A stretch of DNA of 64,000 nt from Arenicola marina (taxonomy: Eukaryota; Annelida; Polychaeta; Arenicolidae). The position numbers were made by a program, and so were the translations under genes. Below are positions 31,211 through 43,400 of this stretch, piece by piece. Below the pieces are notes generated by a model. It was not told where the DNA came from, did not search any database, and worked only from the letters and a program-made list of their open reading frames with translations. The stretch lies in contig OZ025250.1 of NCBI GenBank assembly GCA_964019135.1, positions 52,017,357-52,081,356 on the forward strand, in the 5' to 3' direction. How positions within the stretch are numbered: the first letter of the stretch is position 1; each line of letters starts with the position of its first letter.

Positions 31211-32933
31211 AATTGATGACAGTATAACAGAACTTAGAGTTAAGCTGGAAGAGATCCGACAACCAAAAGTTAAGGCAGCATATCTTAGATCCAGAGCTAA
31301 GTATTACGAGGAAGGTGAAAAGCCGACCAAGTATTTCTGCAGTTTAGAAAAAAGGAATTATGTGAATAAAGTAATCAATAAGTTGGTAGTTAATGACAGA
31401 TTGGTTGTGGAACCTACAGAAATTATGGAAGAGCAGGCAAAATTCTACCAGTTACTATACGCTAACTCAGATACAGCAGCCTCTGATGTATCTGGGTACT
31501 TTTTAAAAGAAAGTAACATAAATGCTTTGGATTCTACTCAAAAAGATATATGCGAGGGTATGGTGACACTGAATGGGGTAAAAGAAGTTATGAGAAACAG
31601 GAAAAACGACAAAACGCCAGGGAGTGATGGTCTACCAATAGACTTTTATAACGTCTTTTGGATCGACATCAGGCACTATTTATTGAATAGTTTACATTAT
31701 GCCTATAAAACAGAAAATGTATCCATTTCTCAAAAACAGGGCATAATTACATGCCTGCCAAAAGGTGATAAGCCAAGACAATTCATGAAAAATTGGAGGC
31801 CAATTACCCTGCTTAATGCTGACTACAAAATTTTATCCGGAGTGTTGGCATATAGAATGAAAAAAGTTCTTGACAAAACCATCAGCTCCGACCAAAAGGA
31901 CTTCCTTAAAAATAGATATATAGGAGAAAATACTCGATTTGTATATGATATTATGCATTATTTAAGAGAGGAAGGAAAGGGGGGTTTATTACTATTAGTT
32001 GATTTCGAGAAGGCCTTTGATACGCTCAGTTGGAAATATTTAGATGAAGTTCTGCAAGCATATAATTTGGGGAATTCCTTTATGAAATGGTGCAAGACAC
32101 TGTATAGACCCTCAAACAGCTGTGTGATAAACAACGGTATGTTTTCTAGGTTCTTTAAGTCAGAAAGAGGGTGTAGGCAAGGAGACCCTTTGTCGCCTTA
32201 TCTTTTCATACTTGCAATAGAGCTGTTGGCAATGGAAATAAAAAATAACAAAAACATCCGTGGTGTGAAACTGGGAGATCGGGAATATAAATTAGGCCAA
32301 TATGCAGATGATACTTTTCTGCTTCTCGATGGCACTGATTCAGATCTTAGCAAAGTGATTAAGCTTAACTATTCGAGTAAAGTAGTAGAAATTGAAAGTT
32401 TCTTGAAGATGTATGGAAAACGTAACATATCGCTGAAAGGAAGAGTTGTGATCCTGAAGACGCTTGCTTTACCCAAGTTAGTCCACCTGCTATCAACGCT
32501 ACCTTCGCCAGGGAAAGATGATCTCAGCCAGTTAAATAGTGCAATTTGTAATTTCATCTGGAATAACAAGAAATCGAGAATCTCGCTAGGGCGTTTAGCA
32601 CAGAATATAGAGGATGGAGGAGTTGGTCTCACGCATGTGGAGTCTTTTGTACAAGCGTTGAAGATATCATGGATACAACGGTTGGTGAATACAGAGGGTG
32701 CATGGCAGGATTTATTCTGTAACTATATCTGTCGCAAAAAAGCTCTTTTCTGGGAACTGGATATTAAGTCACAAAAACAGTACCGTACTATGTCAAACCC
32801 CTTTTGGGCTGATGTGTTTAAAGCCTGGGCACATTTGTCAACGGTGCACTTTGAACCAGTTTTATATGAAATGCCACTTTGGAATACCTCCTTCATGACT
32901 AATCCAAATTTAATGGTGTATCCCGACCAATAG
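31209..32933 (+). pseudogene. LINE ORF2 C-terminal part: reverse transcriptase
   Basis: A frame shifted from the endonuclease part, with readable sense from about 31209. Reverse transcriptase motifs: NDKTPGSDGLPIDFY, NWRPITLLNADYKI, LLLVDFEKAFDTL, GCRQGDPLSPYLFIL and the catalytic YADDTFLLLDG (about 32300). After YADD the sequence jumps to KMYGKRNISLKGRVVILKT. Related elements have roughly 80-100 more residues here, so an in-frame deletion is likely near 32350-32400. The stop at 32931-32933 is followed by homologous but broken C-terminal sequence. Confidence 0.87.
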
Positions 32934-33309
32934 ATACTTATATATGTGTAAATTAGTATCCTGTGAAAAATGTACCTTCTGTAAGACTGATATAGAAACA
33001 GTTGAGCATCTCTTTTAGAAACGCAACATGGTGAGGAATCTCTGAGATAAGATTGGAATATGATTGGATTCTATTTCGACGCAACAAACAAAAGGACTGT
33101 GTAAACAAATTAATTGTAAGTCCGTATTGCTGGGTGTCACTTTAAGTTCATCCAAACAGCTTATTAACCATTTGTTGATTATTGTTAAAAAATATATATA
33201 TTTGTGTAAGTGGAAGATACTCCATACGCACCTTCCCAAATCAGCCAAATTATAAGGGATCTGGAAGGGGATGCCCAGTATCCAGTGTCCCTTTCCCCCA
33301 ATTAACCGT

Positions 33310-33745
33310 GTCAAATGGAAAATGTTGCCAGGACCAAGTGTCTCCATTGCTTAACATGGGTGTATCGATCCCTATTGGTGAAGGGGCGTGTGGGGCACAT
33401 TGTCACAGAGGGAATGTGGCCAGGACCAAGTGTCTCCATTACTTGGCATGGGTGTATCAATCCCTATTGATGAAGGGGTGTGTGGGGCAGATTGTCACAG
33501 AGGGAATGTGGCCAGGACCAAGTGTCTCCATTACTTAGCATAGGTGCATCAATCCCTATTGGTGAAGGGGCGTGTGGGGCAGATTGTCACAGAGGGAATG
33601 TGGCCAGGACCAAGTGTCTCCATTACTTAGCATAGGTGCATCAATCCCTATTGGTGAAGGGGCGTGTGGGGCAGATTGTCACAGAGGGAATGTGGCCAGG
33701 ACCAAGTGTCTCCATTACTTAGCATGGGTGTATCGATCCCTATAT
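33310..33745. repeat. 92-bp minisatellite abutting the LINE 3' end
   Basis: GAATGTGGCCAGGACCAAG occurs at 33412, 33504, 33596 and 33688, exactly 92 bp apart, with a diverged first unit at about 33318. Units are nearly identical, so the expansion is recent. Confidence 0.9.
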
Positions 33746-33769
33746 GTTATGTCCTGATGCGTTATTTCC

Positions 33770-33990
33770 GGCAATCAATAAAACGCGGAATACTGCGGAA
33801 TAGTTGGAGAAAACCCGGAATAGTACCAGCCACCTTTCTGTGGCAGTCACGGGGGTACGTACGTACATATAATAGATATAATCGTAAACACTTACTTGTT
33901 TGCTAGCTGTAAACGAAAATCCAACACAATTAGTATCCATTTGACCGAGTTATGTCCACCTCTGTCGAGGGCTGTTATTCAAATGACTCC
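33770..33990. repeat. dispersed repeat R1, copy 2
   Basis: Matches 1945-2140 in the same orientation, with a short extra segment (about 33886-33912) before CGAAAATCCAACACAATTAG. Confidence 0.7.
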
Positions 33991-34869
33991 TCTCTACTCA
34001 CCTTTCCAATATAATTGTATGCTTCTCGCTGATAGGGAAGCTGCAACCCCCCCCCCCTGACCCGGGGTGGGGGAAGAATCTTCAGCTAGGGGAGGTGGGG
34101 TCCGCGGTATAACCCCCATTTCTCACCTCAAAAATCTGGCCGGAAGGGGCGTTTCATCTCAAACCCACTAGGTGTATTTTATAATCCCGGCAAACCCGCT
34201 CTATGAACGCACAGTCCCCCCACCCCCTTCCCCCGCCGGTTGCAAGTTTTAAAATATGAGTTCTATCTTCAATTATCACAAATGTCCACTATGTACGACT
34301 ATATTTTTAATCACAAACGACCGCTCTCTCAGGCATCAAGGGGCAACAGAGCAACTCCGGCCCTGCCTCACCAGATTTGTATAAAAGTGCCCCTCCCTCA
34401 CCACAGGGCCGCGACACTGCAACGATCCCTCCAGTTGAGTATTGGAGTGACTTTCTACAGCCGGGTAACAAAATTACGCGCCTCGAACATCCTCTCGAGA
34501 GCGTTTAATTAGCAGAAAAGGTGCGTAGTCCGCACTGCTCGCACATATCAAGCCGGGCGTCTGCCGGTTTGTTTGCCCAGCATTCCGGCCCCCTCACGCG
34601 TGTGCTAAAAGCAGTGCAAATCTATTCAACGTTTTTGCATCCAAAATAGTCCTGCAACGAAGCTATTTCGCTTCCTTTACTTACTTTAAACCATAAGGAA
34701 TAAGAAAGGGTGTTTTAACCATTGTCCTGGGAGTACGTCCAATTTATCGATTGATCCCCCATCTGCACTAAAAGCATGTCCGCATTTACCGTAGGGAAAT
34801 ATGGTATAGAAATGTTATAAAGAAACATTTTAAAGGTTTCTATCGATTTTTCTTTGACAATTCTAAACG
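33991..34869. other. intron sequence, nothing recognised
   Basis: Within the putative first intron of kinase A. A C/G-rich stretch lies at 34040-34220. No coding frame is supported. Confidence 0.4.
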
Positions 34870-36325
34870 CTTCCCCATAGAATTTCCATGGAGAATCCAT
34901 AGAATTTCCACGGAAATTCCACAGAATTTCCATGGTTTCCACAGAGTTTCCATAGGATATCCATAGAATTACCATAGAGCTTCCGCAGATTTTCTATAGA
35001 GTTTTTTAGAATTTTCGTAGCATTTCCATTGAGTTTCCAGAGAATGCCCATAGAATGTACAGTTCCATAGAATACAGTTTCCATGGAATTTCCACAGAGC
35101 TTCTGTACATTTTCAGTAGTGTTTCCATTGAGTTTCCATAGAATTTCCGCAGAGATTCCATAGTTTCCATCGCATTTCCATAGAGCTTCCATAGATTTTC
35201 CACACATTTTCCGTAGTTTCCATCGAATTTGCATACAATTTCCATAGGGCTTCCGTTAAATCTCCATGGAATTTCCATAGATTTTCCATACAGTTTCCAT
35301 AGTTTCCATATAATTGCCATAGAATTCCCATACAGCTTTAGTAGGTTTTCCGTAGATTGCCCATAGAATTTCCATACAATTTCCATAAAGCTTCCAGAGT
35401 TTCCATACAATTTCCATATAGCTTACATACAATTTCCATACAGCTTCCATAGAGTTTCCATACAATTTCCATATAGCTTACATATAATTTCCATACAGCT
35501 TCCATAGAGTTTCCATACAATTTCCGTGGAATTTCCATACAGCTTCCATAGAGTTTCCATACAATTTCCATATAGCTTACATACAATTTCCATACAGCTT
35601 CCATAGAGTTTCCATACAATTTCCATATAGCTTACATACAATTTCCATACAGCTTCCATAGAGTTTCCATACAATTTCCATATAGCTTACATACAATTTC
35701 CATACAGCTTCCATAGAGTTTCCATACAATTTCCATATAGCTTACATACAATTTCCATACAGCTTCCATAGAGTTTCCATACAATTTCCATATAGCTTAC
35801 ATACAATTTCCATACAGCTTCCATAGAGTTTCCATACAATTTCCATATAGCTTACATACAATTTCCATACAGCTTCCATAGAGTTTCCATACAATTTCCA
35901 TATAGCTTACATACAATTTCCATACAGCTTCCATAGAGTTTCCATACAATTTCCATATAGCTTACATACAATTTCCATACAGCTTCCATAGAGTTTCCAT
36001 ACAATTTCCGTGGAATTTCCATACAGCTTCCATAGAGTTTCCATACAATTTCCATATAGCTTACATACAATTTCCATACAGCTTCCATAGAGTTTCCATA
36101 CAATTTCCATATAGCTTACATACAATTTCCATACAGCTTCCATAGAGTTTCCATACAATTTCCATACAATTTCCATACAGCTTCCATAGAGTTTCCATAC
36201 AATTTCCATAGAGCTTACATACAATTTCCATACAGCTTCCACAGAATGTCTATACAATTTCCATAGAGCTTCCATACAATTTCCGTAGAGTTTCCATATA
36301 ATTCCCATACAGATTCCGTACATTT
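34870..36325. repeat. 1.45-kb minisatellite, 55-bp units of TTTCCATA words
   Basis: The basic word is TTTCCATAGAAT-like and about 11 bp long. In 35400-36240 it is organised into 55-bp higher-order units (TTTCCATACAATTTCCATAT...). The left part is less regular, so homogenisation is centred on the right. Long minus-strand frames rich in W-K-L-Y-G-N are products of the repeat. Confidence 0.92.
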
Positions 36326-36475
36326 TTAATTTGTGACTGATACTTTGTGTCCAAAGTTTCAACATGTTTGCATTTGGGACACAAAGTGTCCATATCATTA
36401 TTGTCATTATACATCGATCAGTTTCGCTTACTTTGTGACACAAAATAACCGAAACTCAGATTATCATGGCCATTA

Positions 36476-36653
36476 CAGCGCATGGATCGATGGTTCGAGC
36501 CCCGCTGTGGCCACGTCTATTTGGTTGCAGGATAAAGATCCCATACTCTTCGCAAAGAGTAGGGGGTTACCCCCGGGGACATGGCTCCATTCTGCTTTCC
36601 TCCTCCCATTGAGGCGATATGACCAAAAGTGGTTAAAGCGTCCTGAATATCAG
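36476..36653 (+). mobile_element. SINE copy 4, 5'-truncated, kinase A intron 1
   Basis: Starts just before the B box (GGTTCGAGCCC at about 36491) and runs to GCGTCCTGAATATC. It is the same family as at 12144. Confidence 0.85.
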
Positions 36654-36714
36654 ACATGGGGTAATCAGTAATCATAATCGATTGTAATCTATTTGAAATT
36701 TGTAAAATATTTGA

Positions 36715-37200
36715 TATTCATATTGTAAATGGCCGAACCACTGGTGACCCAGAGGGAGATTTGACATTCTTATGCAGTACAGGTGGTAGCTTGATTGACT
36801 ACTGTATGGTATCTAGTGATATACTGACTCTATTAATGATATCTCAGTACTCTCCAATGATGTATCTCATCATTGGTCAGTTGTGATGTATATTAAATGC
36901 GAGCATGCTGCAAGCATTTCAACTGCAATATTATCCTATCATAAATTTCAGCGATGGAAACCACATTTAGCACAAAATATGTATAATAAAATTGTTGATT
37001 CACAAACTGCTGAATGGGTGGATAGTTTTAAGGATCATGTTAGCAAAAATAATGTAAAAGTTGTTTCTAGAAAATCATGATTGGACCCACAAGATTAACT
37101 GAAAGAAATATGTAGGAAGAAATAAGGGGTGCCATCTTAGAGATGCCAAATGGTAAAGCTCCAGGGGTCGATGGAATTGTTATAGAACTTTTAAAGAATA
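36715..37200 (+). pseudogene. remnant of a second LINE type (endonuclease to RT start)
   Basis: VNGRTTGDPEGDLTF and GGSLIDYCMVS (36725-36830) match the C-terminal half of a LINE endonuclease. MPNGKAPGVDGIVIELLKN (37142-37200) is the first reverse transcriptase block. The connection is short and broken by frame changes, so it is a deleted fossil. The 29-bp minisatellite begins directly after it. Confidence 0.75.
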
Positions 37201-37205
37201 CAGGG

Positions 37206-37472
37206 CTGCCGTCACACCGACCGTCAGCCCAGTGCGGCCGTCACACCGACCGTCAGCCCAGTGCGGCCGTCACACCGACCGTCAGCCCAGTGTGGCCGCC
37301 ACGCCGACCGTCAACCCAGTGCGGCCGTCACACCGAGCGCCAGCAAAGTGCAGTCGTCACACCAACCGTCAACCCAGTGCGGTCGTCACACCGACCCGAC
37401 CGTCAGCCTAGGGCGTTCGTCACGCCGACCCGACCGTCAGCCCAGTGCGGCCGTCACACCGACCGTCAGCCC
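37206..37472. repeat. 29-bp minisatellite
   Basis: GTCACACCGACCGTCAGCCC recurs at 37211, 37240, 37269 and onward with 29-bp spacing, about nine units. It ends roughly 90 bp before the kinase A start exon. Confidence 0.88.
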
Positions 37473-37559
37473 CTGATAGGTTATAACCCGTTATGTTATG
37501 TCCTGATATATTATATCGTGATACATCATGATCCCCATGTCACTGGGTTGTCCCTTCAG

Positions 37560-37695
37560 ATGTCTGATCTAGAAGCCTTGGAGGCCGACCTCAAGGAGTC
37601 AGACGTTCCAACCCTGTCGGAAGCAGATGTTGTGGAAGTTGAGGAGATAGCGAGAGGAAGTTACGGGTTAATCTCCAAGGGCAAGCTGAAAGCAA
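37560..37695 (+). CDS. kinase A coding exon 1 (glycine loop)
   Basis: Codons 1-45 plus one base, ending ISKGKLKA before the GTAAGT donor. The acidic leader ADLKESDVPTLSEADVVE precedes the kinase fold. Confidence 0.8.
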
Positions 37696-38881
37696 GTAAG
37701 TGGATGAACAATGTTGGTATTTACAGTGCACACGAGTCTAGCTTGCATGCTGAATTACTATACCTCTCGCTTAATATATCGCGTATGTGTAGAAAGTACT
37801 ATACTTATCAGAAGTACTTCAAGAAATCAGACTCATGCGTAAGCTGCTAAAACAATGTCAAAGTTTGACATTTCTTCAATGGTATTGCAGAACACGCCAC
37901 TATGTTAAAGATATTTCTGTAAATGATTAGTGATTTCAAGGATTTATTTCTAGCGAATTACCCAACGTTAGTAGTGTTTACAAGAGTTTGAGCTCCAACG
38001 CTGCATCTGCACACTGCTGTATTGATCATATGTTATGTTTAGATCGTTCCAGAGTCGTTCTCAAGCAGATGCTTCCCTACAACAGTGATGAAGCTCACCG
38101 CAAGCTATTTTGTAAGGAAATTAGGCTCCTCGTTAAGACGACCGATAAGCACGCCCCCAATATTGTTCGTCTTCGAGGAGTGTGCCTCGAGCCTCTCAGT
38201 GCTATTGAGGAATACTTGGAGTTTAGTCTGGACGACACAAGGTTTTGCGAGAAGAAGGCTTCTGTAAAAGGCAACAACACCCTGGCTCATCTGCTGCATT
38301 TTCTTCATGAGTTGAAACTTGTTGAAGAAGTTGGAGTGAACCAAAGCGTGCTTCATAAAGCAGCATTTGACGTCGCGACTGGCTTGGCTTTCATTCATGA
38401 AAATGATATATGTCACAGAGACCTAAAGACGAGTAACGTTTTGGCGACGAATTCCGGGAAATCCTTTTTATTCAAGCTCACAGACTTTGGCGAGTCCAGA
38501 GCAGGCGACTTGCAAACCGCCTCCTTGCATACGAGTACAGACCGGGTTCAACGCGGAACACATTTGTACTTCGCCCCAGAAGTATTCATGGAAACGCTGA
38601 TGCCGGCAGATATCGAGGATTTGAAACGAGTTGACATTTGGGCCTACGGCATGATCCTATTCTGCCTACTTTGTCCTGATTTGAGGGGGCCCTGGGCAAA
38701 AGAACGGACCTTTGCTGGTATATGGAAGGCTATGACTGATGAAAAATTGCCGACAGCTTCCGGCCAGTACAAGCACCTGCCGGAGGACACAGGTCTAGGC
38801 GAAATATACACCATCTGCTGCCACTACGATCCGACAGGTAGACCAGCAATAAACGATGTTGTCGACGAATTGACCAAGTAA
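37560..38881 (+). CDS. protein kinase A (TKL-like Ser/Thr kinase)
   Basis: Coding exons 37560-37695 and 38043-38881 join in phase 1 to give 324 residues. All catalytic motifs are present: glycine loop GSYGLISKG (33-41), VVLK with Lys53, CKE with Glu71, HRDLKTSN (170-177), DFG (193-195), APE (223-225) and a VDIWAYGM helix. HRDLK marks it as Ser/Thr-type. The overall style suggests the tyrosine-kinase-like group, but no subfamily is recognised. The kinase domain fills the protein, with only about 30 residues before it and no transmembrane segment or signal peptide. The ATG directly follows a CCCTTCAG acceptor, so a 5' noncoding exon is expected (see 30070-30141). The paralogue is kinase B on the other strand, and the two genes converge. 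The stop overlaps a donor-like AA-GTAAGG, so a third coding exon cannot be excluded. Confidence 0.85.
38043..38881 (+). CDS. kinase A coding exon 2 (catalytic domain)
   Basis: Acceptor TTATGTTTAG, then an uninterrupted 279-codon frame from Lys53 to the stop at 38879-38881. It carries all catalytic residues after the glycine loop. Confidence 0.9.
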
Positions 38882-39339
38882 GGACAACCAACTTCGTATT
38901 AAAGTTGCATATCGAGTTCTTTCTCGCCCAAACTAAGCCCATGCGAAATTTCTATCATGATTTGCGGATTGTTTCATTCTATGAATTCAGAAACCTGATA
39001 AACATGGCCGTTTCGGCTGTGTTGTGGCAAACGTGTCTAACCCGGGACACCACGGAACTCTGTCGCGGCACTGCTACCTATACCAAGGCATCGCGAAGCA
39101 CACAAACTGATGACGTTTACCTCTAAAATGGAAACTTTTGGTAAATTGATATCACGGGCAAGCTAAAAGACATTATTTGGCAGTCTGGCATGGGTTGAGC
39201 ATAGACAACAATCTTGAATGATCCAAGGACTGGTTCTTATTTGTATTTTGACCTCTTTGGTTTTGACGGGAAAGAGCTCGATATGCAACTTTAAGTTGTA
39301 TTCACTGAATTGTATGAATTCGAGTCGGAATAGGTTGTA
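38882..39339. other. downstream of kinase A, nothing recognised
   Basis: Presumed 3'UTR and flank. No strong AATAAA signal is seen close to the stop. No other gene. Confidence 0.4.
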
Positions 39340-39825
39340 GTGGTCCGGGTCGGGGGAGGTCGAAGCAGTCTGGATCGGGGTAGGTCGGAGTGGTGAGGGT
39401 CGGGGTAGGTCGGAGTGGTGAGGGTCGGGGTAGGTCGGAGTGGTGAGGGTCAGGTAGGTCGGAGTGGTGAGGGTCGGGGGAGGTCGGAGCGGGGAAGGTC
39501 GAGGGAGATCGAAGCGGTCGGGGGAGGTCTGAGTGATCCGGGTAGATCGCGGTGGTCCGTGTTGGGGTAGGTCAGAGTGATCCGGGTCGGGTAGGTCGAA
39601 GTGGTCAGGGTCTGTGTAGGTGTGGGTGGTCCGGGCCAGGCTAGGGCAGGGTGTTCCGGGTCGGGTATAGGTCAGGAGTAGTGAGAATCGGGGTTGGTTG
39701 GAGTGGTACGGCTCGAGTAGACCAAGGTGGTCTTGGTCGGGTATAGGTCTGAGTGGTCCGGATCGGGGTAGGTCTGAGTGGTCCGGTCGACGTAAGTGGA
39801 AGTGGTCCGGGTTGGGGTAAATCTA
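39340..39825. repeat. 25-bp minisatellite, left (inverted) array
   Basis: GGGTAGGTCGGAGTGGT units of about 25-26 bp, diverged. They are the reverse complement of the unit in the 6.3-kb array at 50500-56765, so this is the small, older counterpart on the other arm. Confidence 0.85.
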
Positions 39826-40679
39826 CAACATAAGTTGATTGGCGATGCGCTTGCATTGATGCAGCTGCTCGCTGTACAAATTGCACTAGCATATTGGCAG
39901 ATAAATATACACTAACGCATGTTGCATTTAAAGCAATATGTTCTGTAATTTTATATTACCAAACTGTTCCCTGTGTCAAATAACTATATTCGGACTTGAA
40001 TTTACATCCTGAAAGCCTGTGGGCTATCTGAAAAGCATGTTTTGTTGTGCACCGGAGCAGACGTTGGTGGCCGACGTTATGAGCGCCTGTTCGCTGTTTG
40101 ATATTCTCTGTGATGTCGACCGCGGCTCGCTAGGACGTCTGCGCGCAATATAAATAAAACGCGCAGTTTTATGTTGACATTTTTCTTTTACAGACTCAAA
40201 GATATATAATGCATCATAATTTTGAGATACTTTTAGACTTGATTGGCGTGTCCCCAGCGGCGAGACGGCATAATGCTGATGGGAAGAGAGTGTGTCAATA
40301 TTGACTCCTGCAGAAAACAACATCACTGCCCCAACATAACTATAGTATCGTAATAGTCAGGCCGTTTGTCTGTCCGTGTACTGACATTAGGGAAAAGTAC
40401 CTACATGACGGCCACGTGACATATCGACTATCCAGAATGTATCAAGCTCCTTTCCTCCGATGACGTCAACAAGAAATCCCATCATCCATAATATTGTAAT
40501 ATATGTGAAAATTGCATCAAATATATCTAATAGAACTATGTACAAATCTAGATACCAATTATTAATTCAGATCTTGATTAGCATTTTGCATACGCCTATT
40601 GCTATGAAATGATCTACACACTTTGATGTATCATCAATTTTATCCGTATCATACAGACAATATTTATGAAGGGTCGGGA
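39826..40679. other. arm-specific segment, no gene
   Basis: It lies between the left 25-bp array and the conserved palindrome. I find no counterpart in the right arm, where the array follows the palindrome directly. It looks like an insertion in the left arm or a deletion in the right. Confidence 0.45.
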
Positions 40680-41609
40680 CGGGGTAGGGAGGGGGGGTGT
40701 TGGGGTAGGTGGGAGTGCTAAATGTTGGGGTATTAACCAATGACCTTATCTTAATATCCGGCCGATTGGTGTTTCTAAGAATTGAATCCACCAATTTGAT
40801 TAGGCCAATTCTTAACTGAATCCAAGCCGTGGATTTTGTGGCGTTATGACACTGCCATATAGCTTCATAGTAACTGTTATTTGAAGCTGTTGTTGTTGTT
40901 CACAGTCTGGCGTTTAGCCGAATGAACACCAGACGTTCTGGGTCGCCAGCCGCCGGGGAACATGGTGAGAAAGAAGCGACCAACGTTATGTCATAATATA
41001 TTATATAAAGCGAAACCACAACCGTGTGGGCCGCTCCATCTTCCTTTACTCGTCCCCTAGACTGCCACAGGGGTCGTTAACATATCGGACACACTACATG
41101 CCGGTGTTCGTGTCCCGCCTCCCGTATCAACATCTTCAATAACCCGATAAAACTGCGGTTCAAGATATAGTGTGCATGGACAAGCAATATTAAGCAGGAA
41201 ACTCATCTGTTTGATCATAACTTACATTGATCAAATTTAATTTCACTCTTCAGACGATGGTGGTGCTCGAGCTTGTAGCTCGCTTGTAGCTGCTGACAAC
41301 CCGCGAGCCAGCGACGCGCGGGCAGAGGCCAAACAATTTCCGAAAGCTGCGGACCAACCTTGGGTAACCATGGCTTACTACCACTACGGAATATTTAGAT
41401 TTATTGATTTAGCCCAAGAAAGATACGTATAGCCCCTATTCCATGATCGTAGAATAAACCTTATGACCTAATTGTAAAGCAGCAAACGTTGCGCGACACG
41501 GAAAAACAGTAGGTACAGCGACCTTAGACAGTCACTTTCAGACCGCTAGTCTGATCACAACCACGCAATAGGTCCGCCCACACACCAGACTCGCTCCCCC
41601 CGTCCGTCA

Positions 41610-41827
41610 CACTGTATGTCCCTCAACACTAGACGTCCACCCACAATGTATGTCCCTCCTCACTGTACGTCCGCCCACACTGTACGTCCGCCCACACGGT
41701 ATGTCTGCCCACACTGTACGTCCGCCCACACGGTATGTCTGCCCACACTGTACGTCCGCCCAAACTGTACGTCCGCCCACATTGTACGTCCGCCCACACT
41801 GTACGTCCGCCCGCACTGTTTGTCCGC
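41610..41827. repeat. 17-bp minisatellite, left arm
   Basis: CACACTGTACGTCCGCC, about 13 units. The right-arm counterpart (47945-49575) is about seven times longer. Confidence 0.9.
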
Positions 41828-42163
41828 ACTTTATATAGACATTGAAATTGACAACTGTTCAATGGGTTCTTTATATAGACATTGAAATTGACAACTGTCA
41901 GTCTCGGCTCGACAGACGTCGTCTGCTGTTCAGATTGAAAGATGTCGGCGTGAGAGGAAAGCGTTTTGGTATTGTACTGTGGTGGGTTTAGTAACTGTAG
42001 CGGTATTATATCAAATCAAAGCAAATGTCTTACGTAATGGATGTTCATTAACGTCATGGCTTGTGTACATATGTGTGTACCTGTCAGATCTTAATAGTAC
42101 ATAGCGTGTATACTCTCCATTATCTAACTGATGATTTATTTACCTGAATTGTTAGTGATATAA

Positions 42164-42332
42164 CAGGGGCGGATCTAGGAATTTGCGAAGGGGAGGTTGC
42201 GCTCTGAAAACTTGCGGGGGAGGGTTATCTGAAGACTTCGGGTGGGGTGCTCGGAGAAGCTGACTTTAACAGTGTATGCTTAAGTTCCCAAGGAGGGTTT
42301 GCACCCCTGCCCCCCACCTAGATCCGCCCCTG
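42164..42332. mobile_element. 169-bp MITE, CAGGGGCGGATC ends
   Basis: CAGGGGCGGATCTAGG at the left and CCTAGATCCGCCCCTG at the right form terminal inverted repeats. CA...TG ends of this kind are typical of hAT-type MITEs. TATAA lies on both sides. A decayed partner sits at 47218-47395 in the right arm, so insertion preceded the palindromic duplication. Confidence 0.75.
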
Positions 42333-42779
42333 TATAAGCCATTCCTTCTGACAAACTGCACCAAGTGAGTAACTCTCGGTGATATACAGGACAATATGAC
42401 TGTTGCTTGACCTTTGTGTACATGCTTAGCATGTTAAGAACATATTTGGTTATATTTCGGAACATGCCCCTAGACCACTTTGTATTGATATTGATCTGCC
42501 CATTACAGTCCCGTAAGACATCACACCCTCGCTCTCTAGTTTGATGCACGCCACACCCTCCCCTCACTGCCCTTCTTATGTTGGCGTCACATACACCTTC
42601 CATTCTGACCCGTCATGTTTGTCAATCTCATGTGTGTTGTACACAACACAATCCGCCCACTCTGTCCGTCGTTCTTTTTCTTGACACAATACCATGCACT
42701 GTAACCAACATCAATGTTATGTTCATTCTCTTAAGCTCCCTTTGCCATTCCTGATCTCTTCCTTGTTTGCTCAAGAGTA

Positions 42780-43400
42780 AGTCCCGTTCAGGCCCTGCCT
42801 CCCTCCTCTCCTGTGAGCCTCTCTGCTCACCTCCACCATTCAGGCCCTGCTTCCGCCCTGTGAGCCTCTCTGCTCACTTGCATTGTTCAGGCCCTGTCCC
42901 CCCTGTGAGCCTCTCTGCTCACCTCCGTCGTTCAAACCCAGCCCCCTCTCCCCTGTGAGCCTCTATGTTCACCTCCATCGTTCAGGCCCTGCCTGCTCCC
43001 CCCCCCCCCTGTGAGCCTCTCTGCTCACTTGCATTGTTCAGGCCCTGTCTCCCCTGTGAGCCTCTCTGCTCACCTCCGTCGTTCAAACCCTGTCCCCTCC
43101 CCCCTGTGAGCCTCTCTGCTCACCTCCGTCGTTCAAACCCAGCCCCCTCTACCCTGTGAGCCACTCTGCTCACCTCTATCGTTCAGGCCCTGCCCCCATC
43201 CCCTGTGAGCCCCCCCCCATTGTGAGCCGCCGCTCTGCTCACCTCCGTCGTTTAGCCCCCCCCCCCCATTTGAGCCCCTCTGCTCACCTTTATCGTTCAG
43301 ACCCTGCCACCCCCCCCCCGCCCCCTGTGAGCCTCTCTGCTCACCTCCGTCGTTCAGACCATGCCTCCCCCCCTCTCTGCAAGCCTCTCTGCTCACCTTC
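42780..43400. repeat. minisatellite GTGAGCCTCTCTGCTCACC, left arm
   Basis: Units of about 50-60 bp carrying TGTGAGCCTCTCTGCTCACCTCCGTCGTTCA and a C run, about 11 copies. GTGAGC...GCTCAC is itself a small palindrome within each unit. Confidence 0.85.

Larger units (their letters stand above)
30190..33250 (+). mobile_element. Tx1/L1-like LINE, degenerate, in kinase A intron 1
   Basis: A non-LTR retrotransposon copy lacking ORF1 and starting about 50 bases after the presumed kinase A 5' donor. It spans an endonuclease frame, a reverse transcriptase frame and a decayed Cys-x2-Cys...His tail (CEKCTFCKTD and EHLF at about 32960-33020) with stops. A 92-bp minisatellite follows. The copy is inactive, with a frameshift, lost catalytic residue and internal deletion. 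Confidence 0.85.

Noticed and set aside
35907-36443. 178-codon W-K-L-Y-G-N ORF on the minus strand
   Set aside because: Product of the 55-bp minisatellite.
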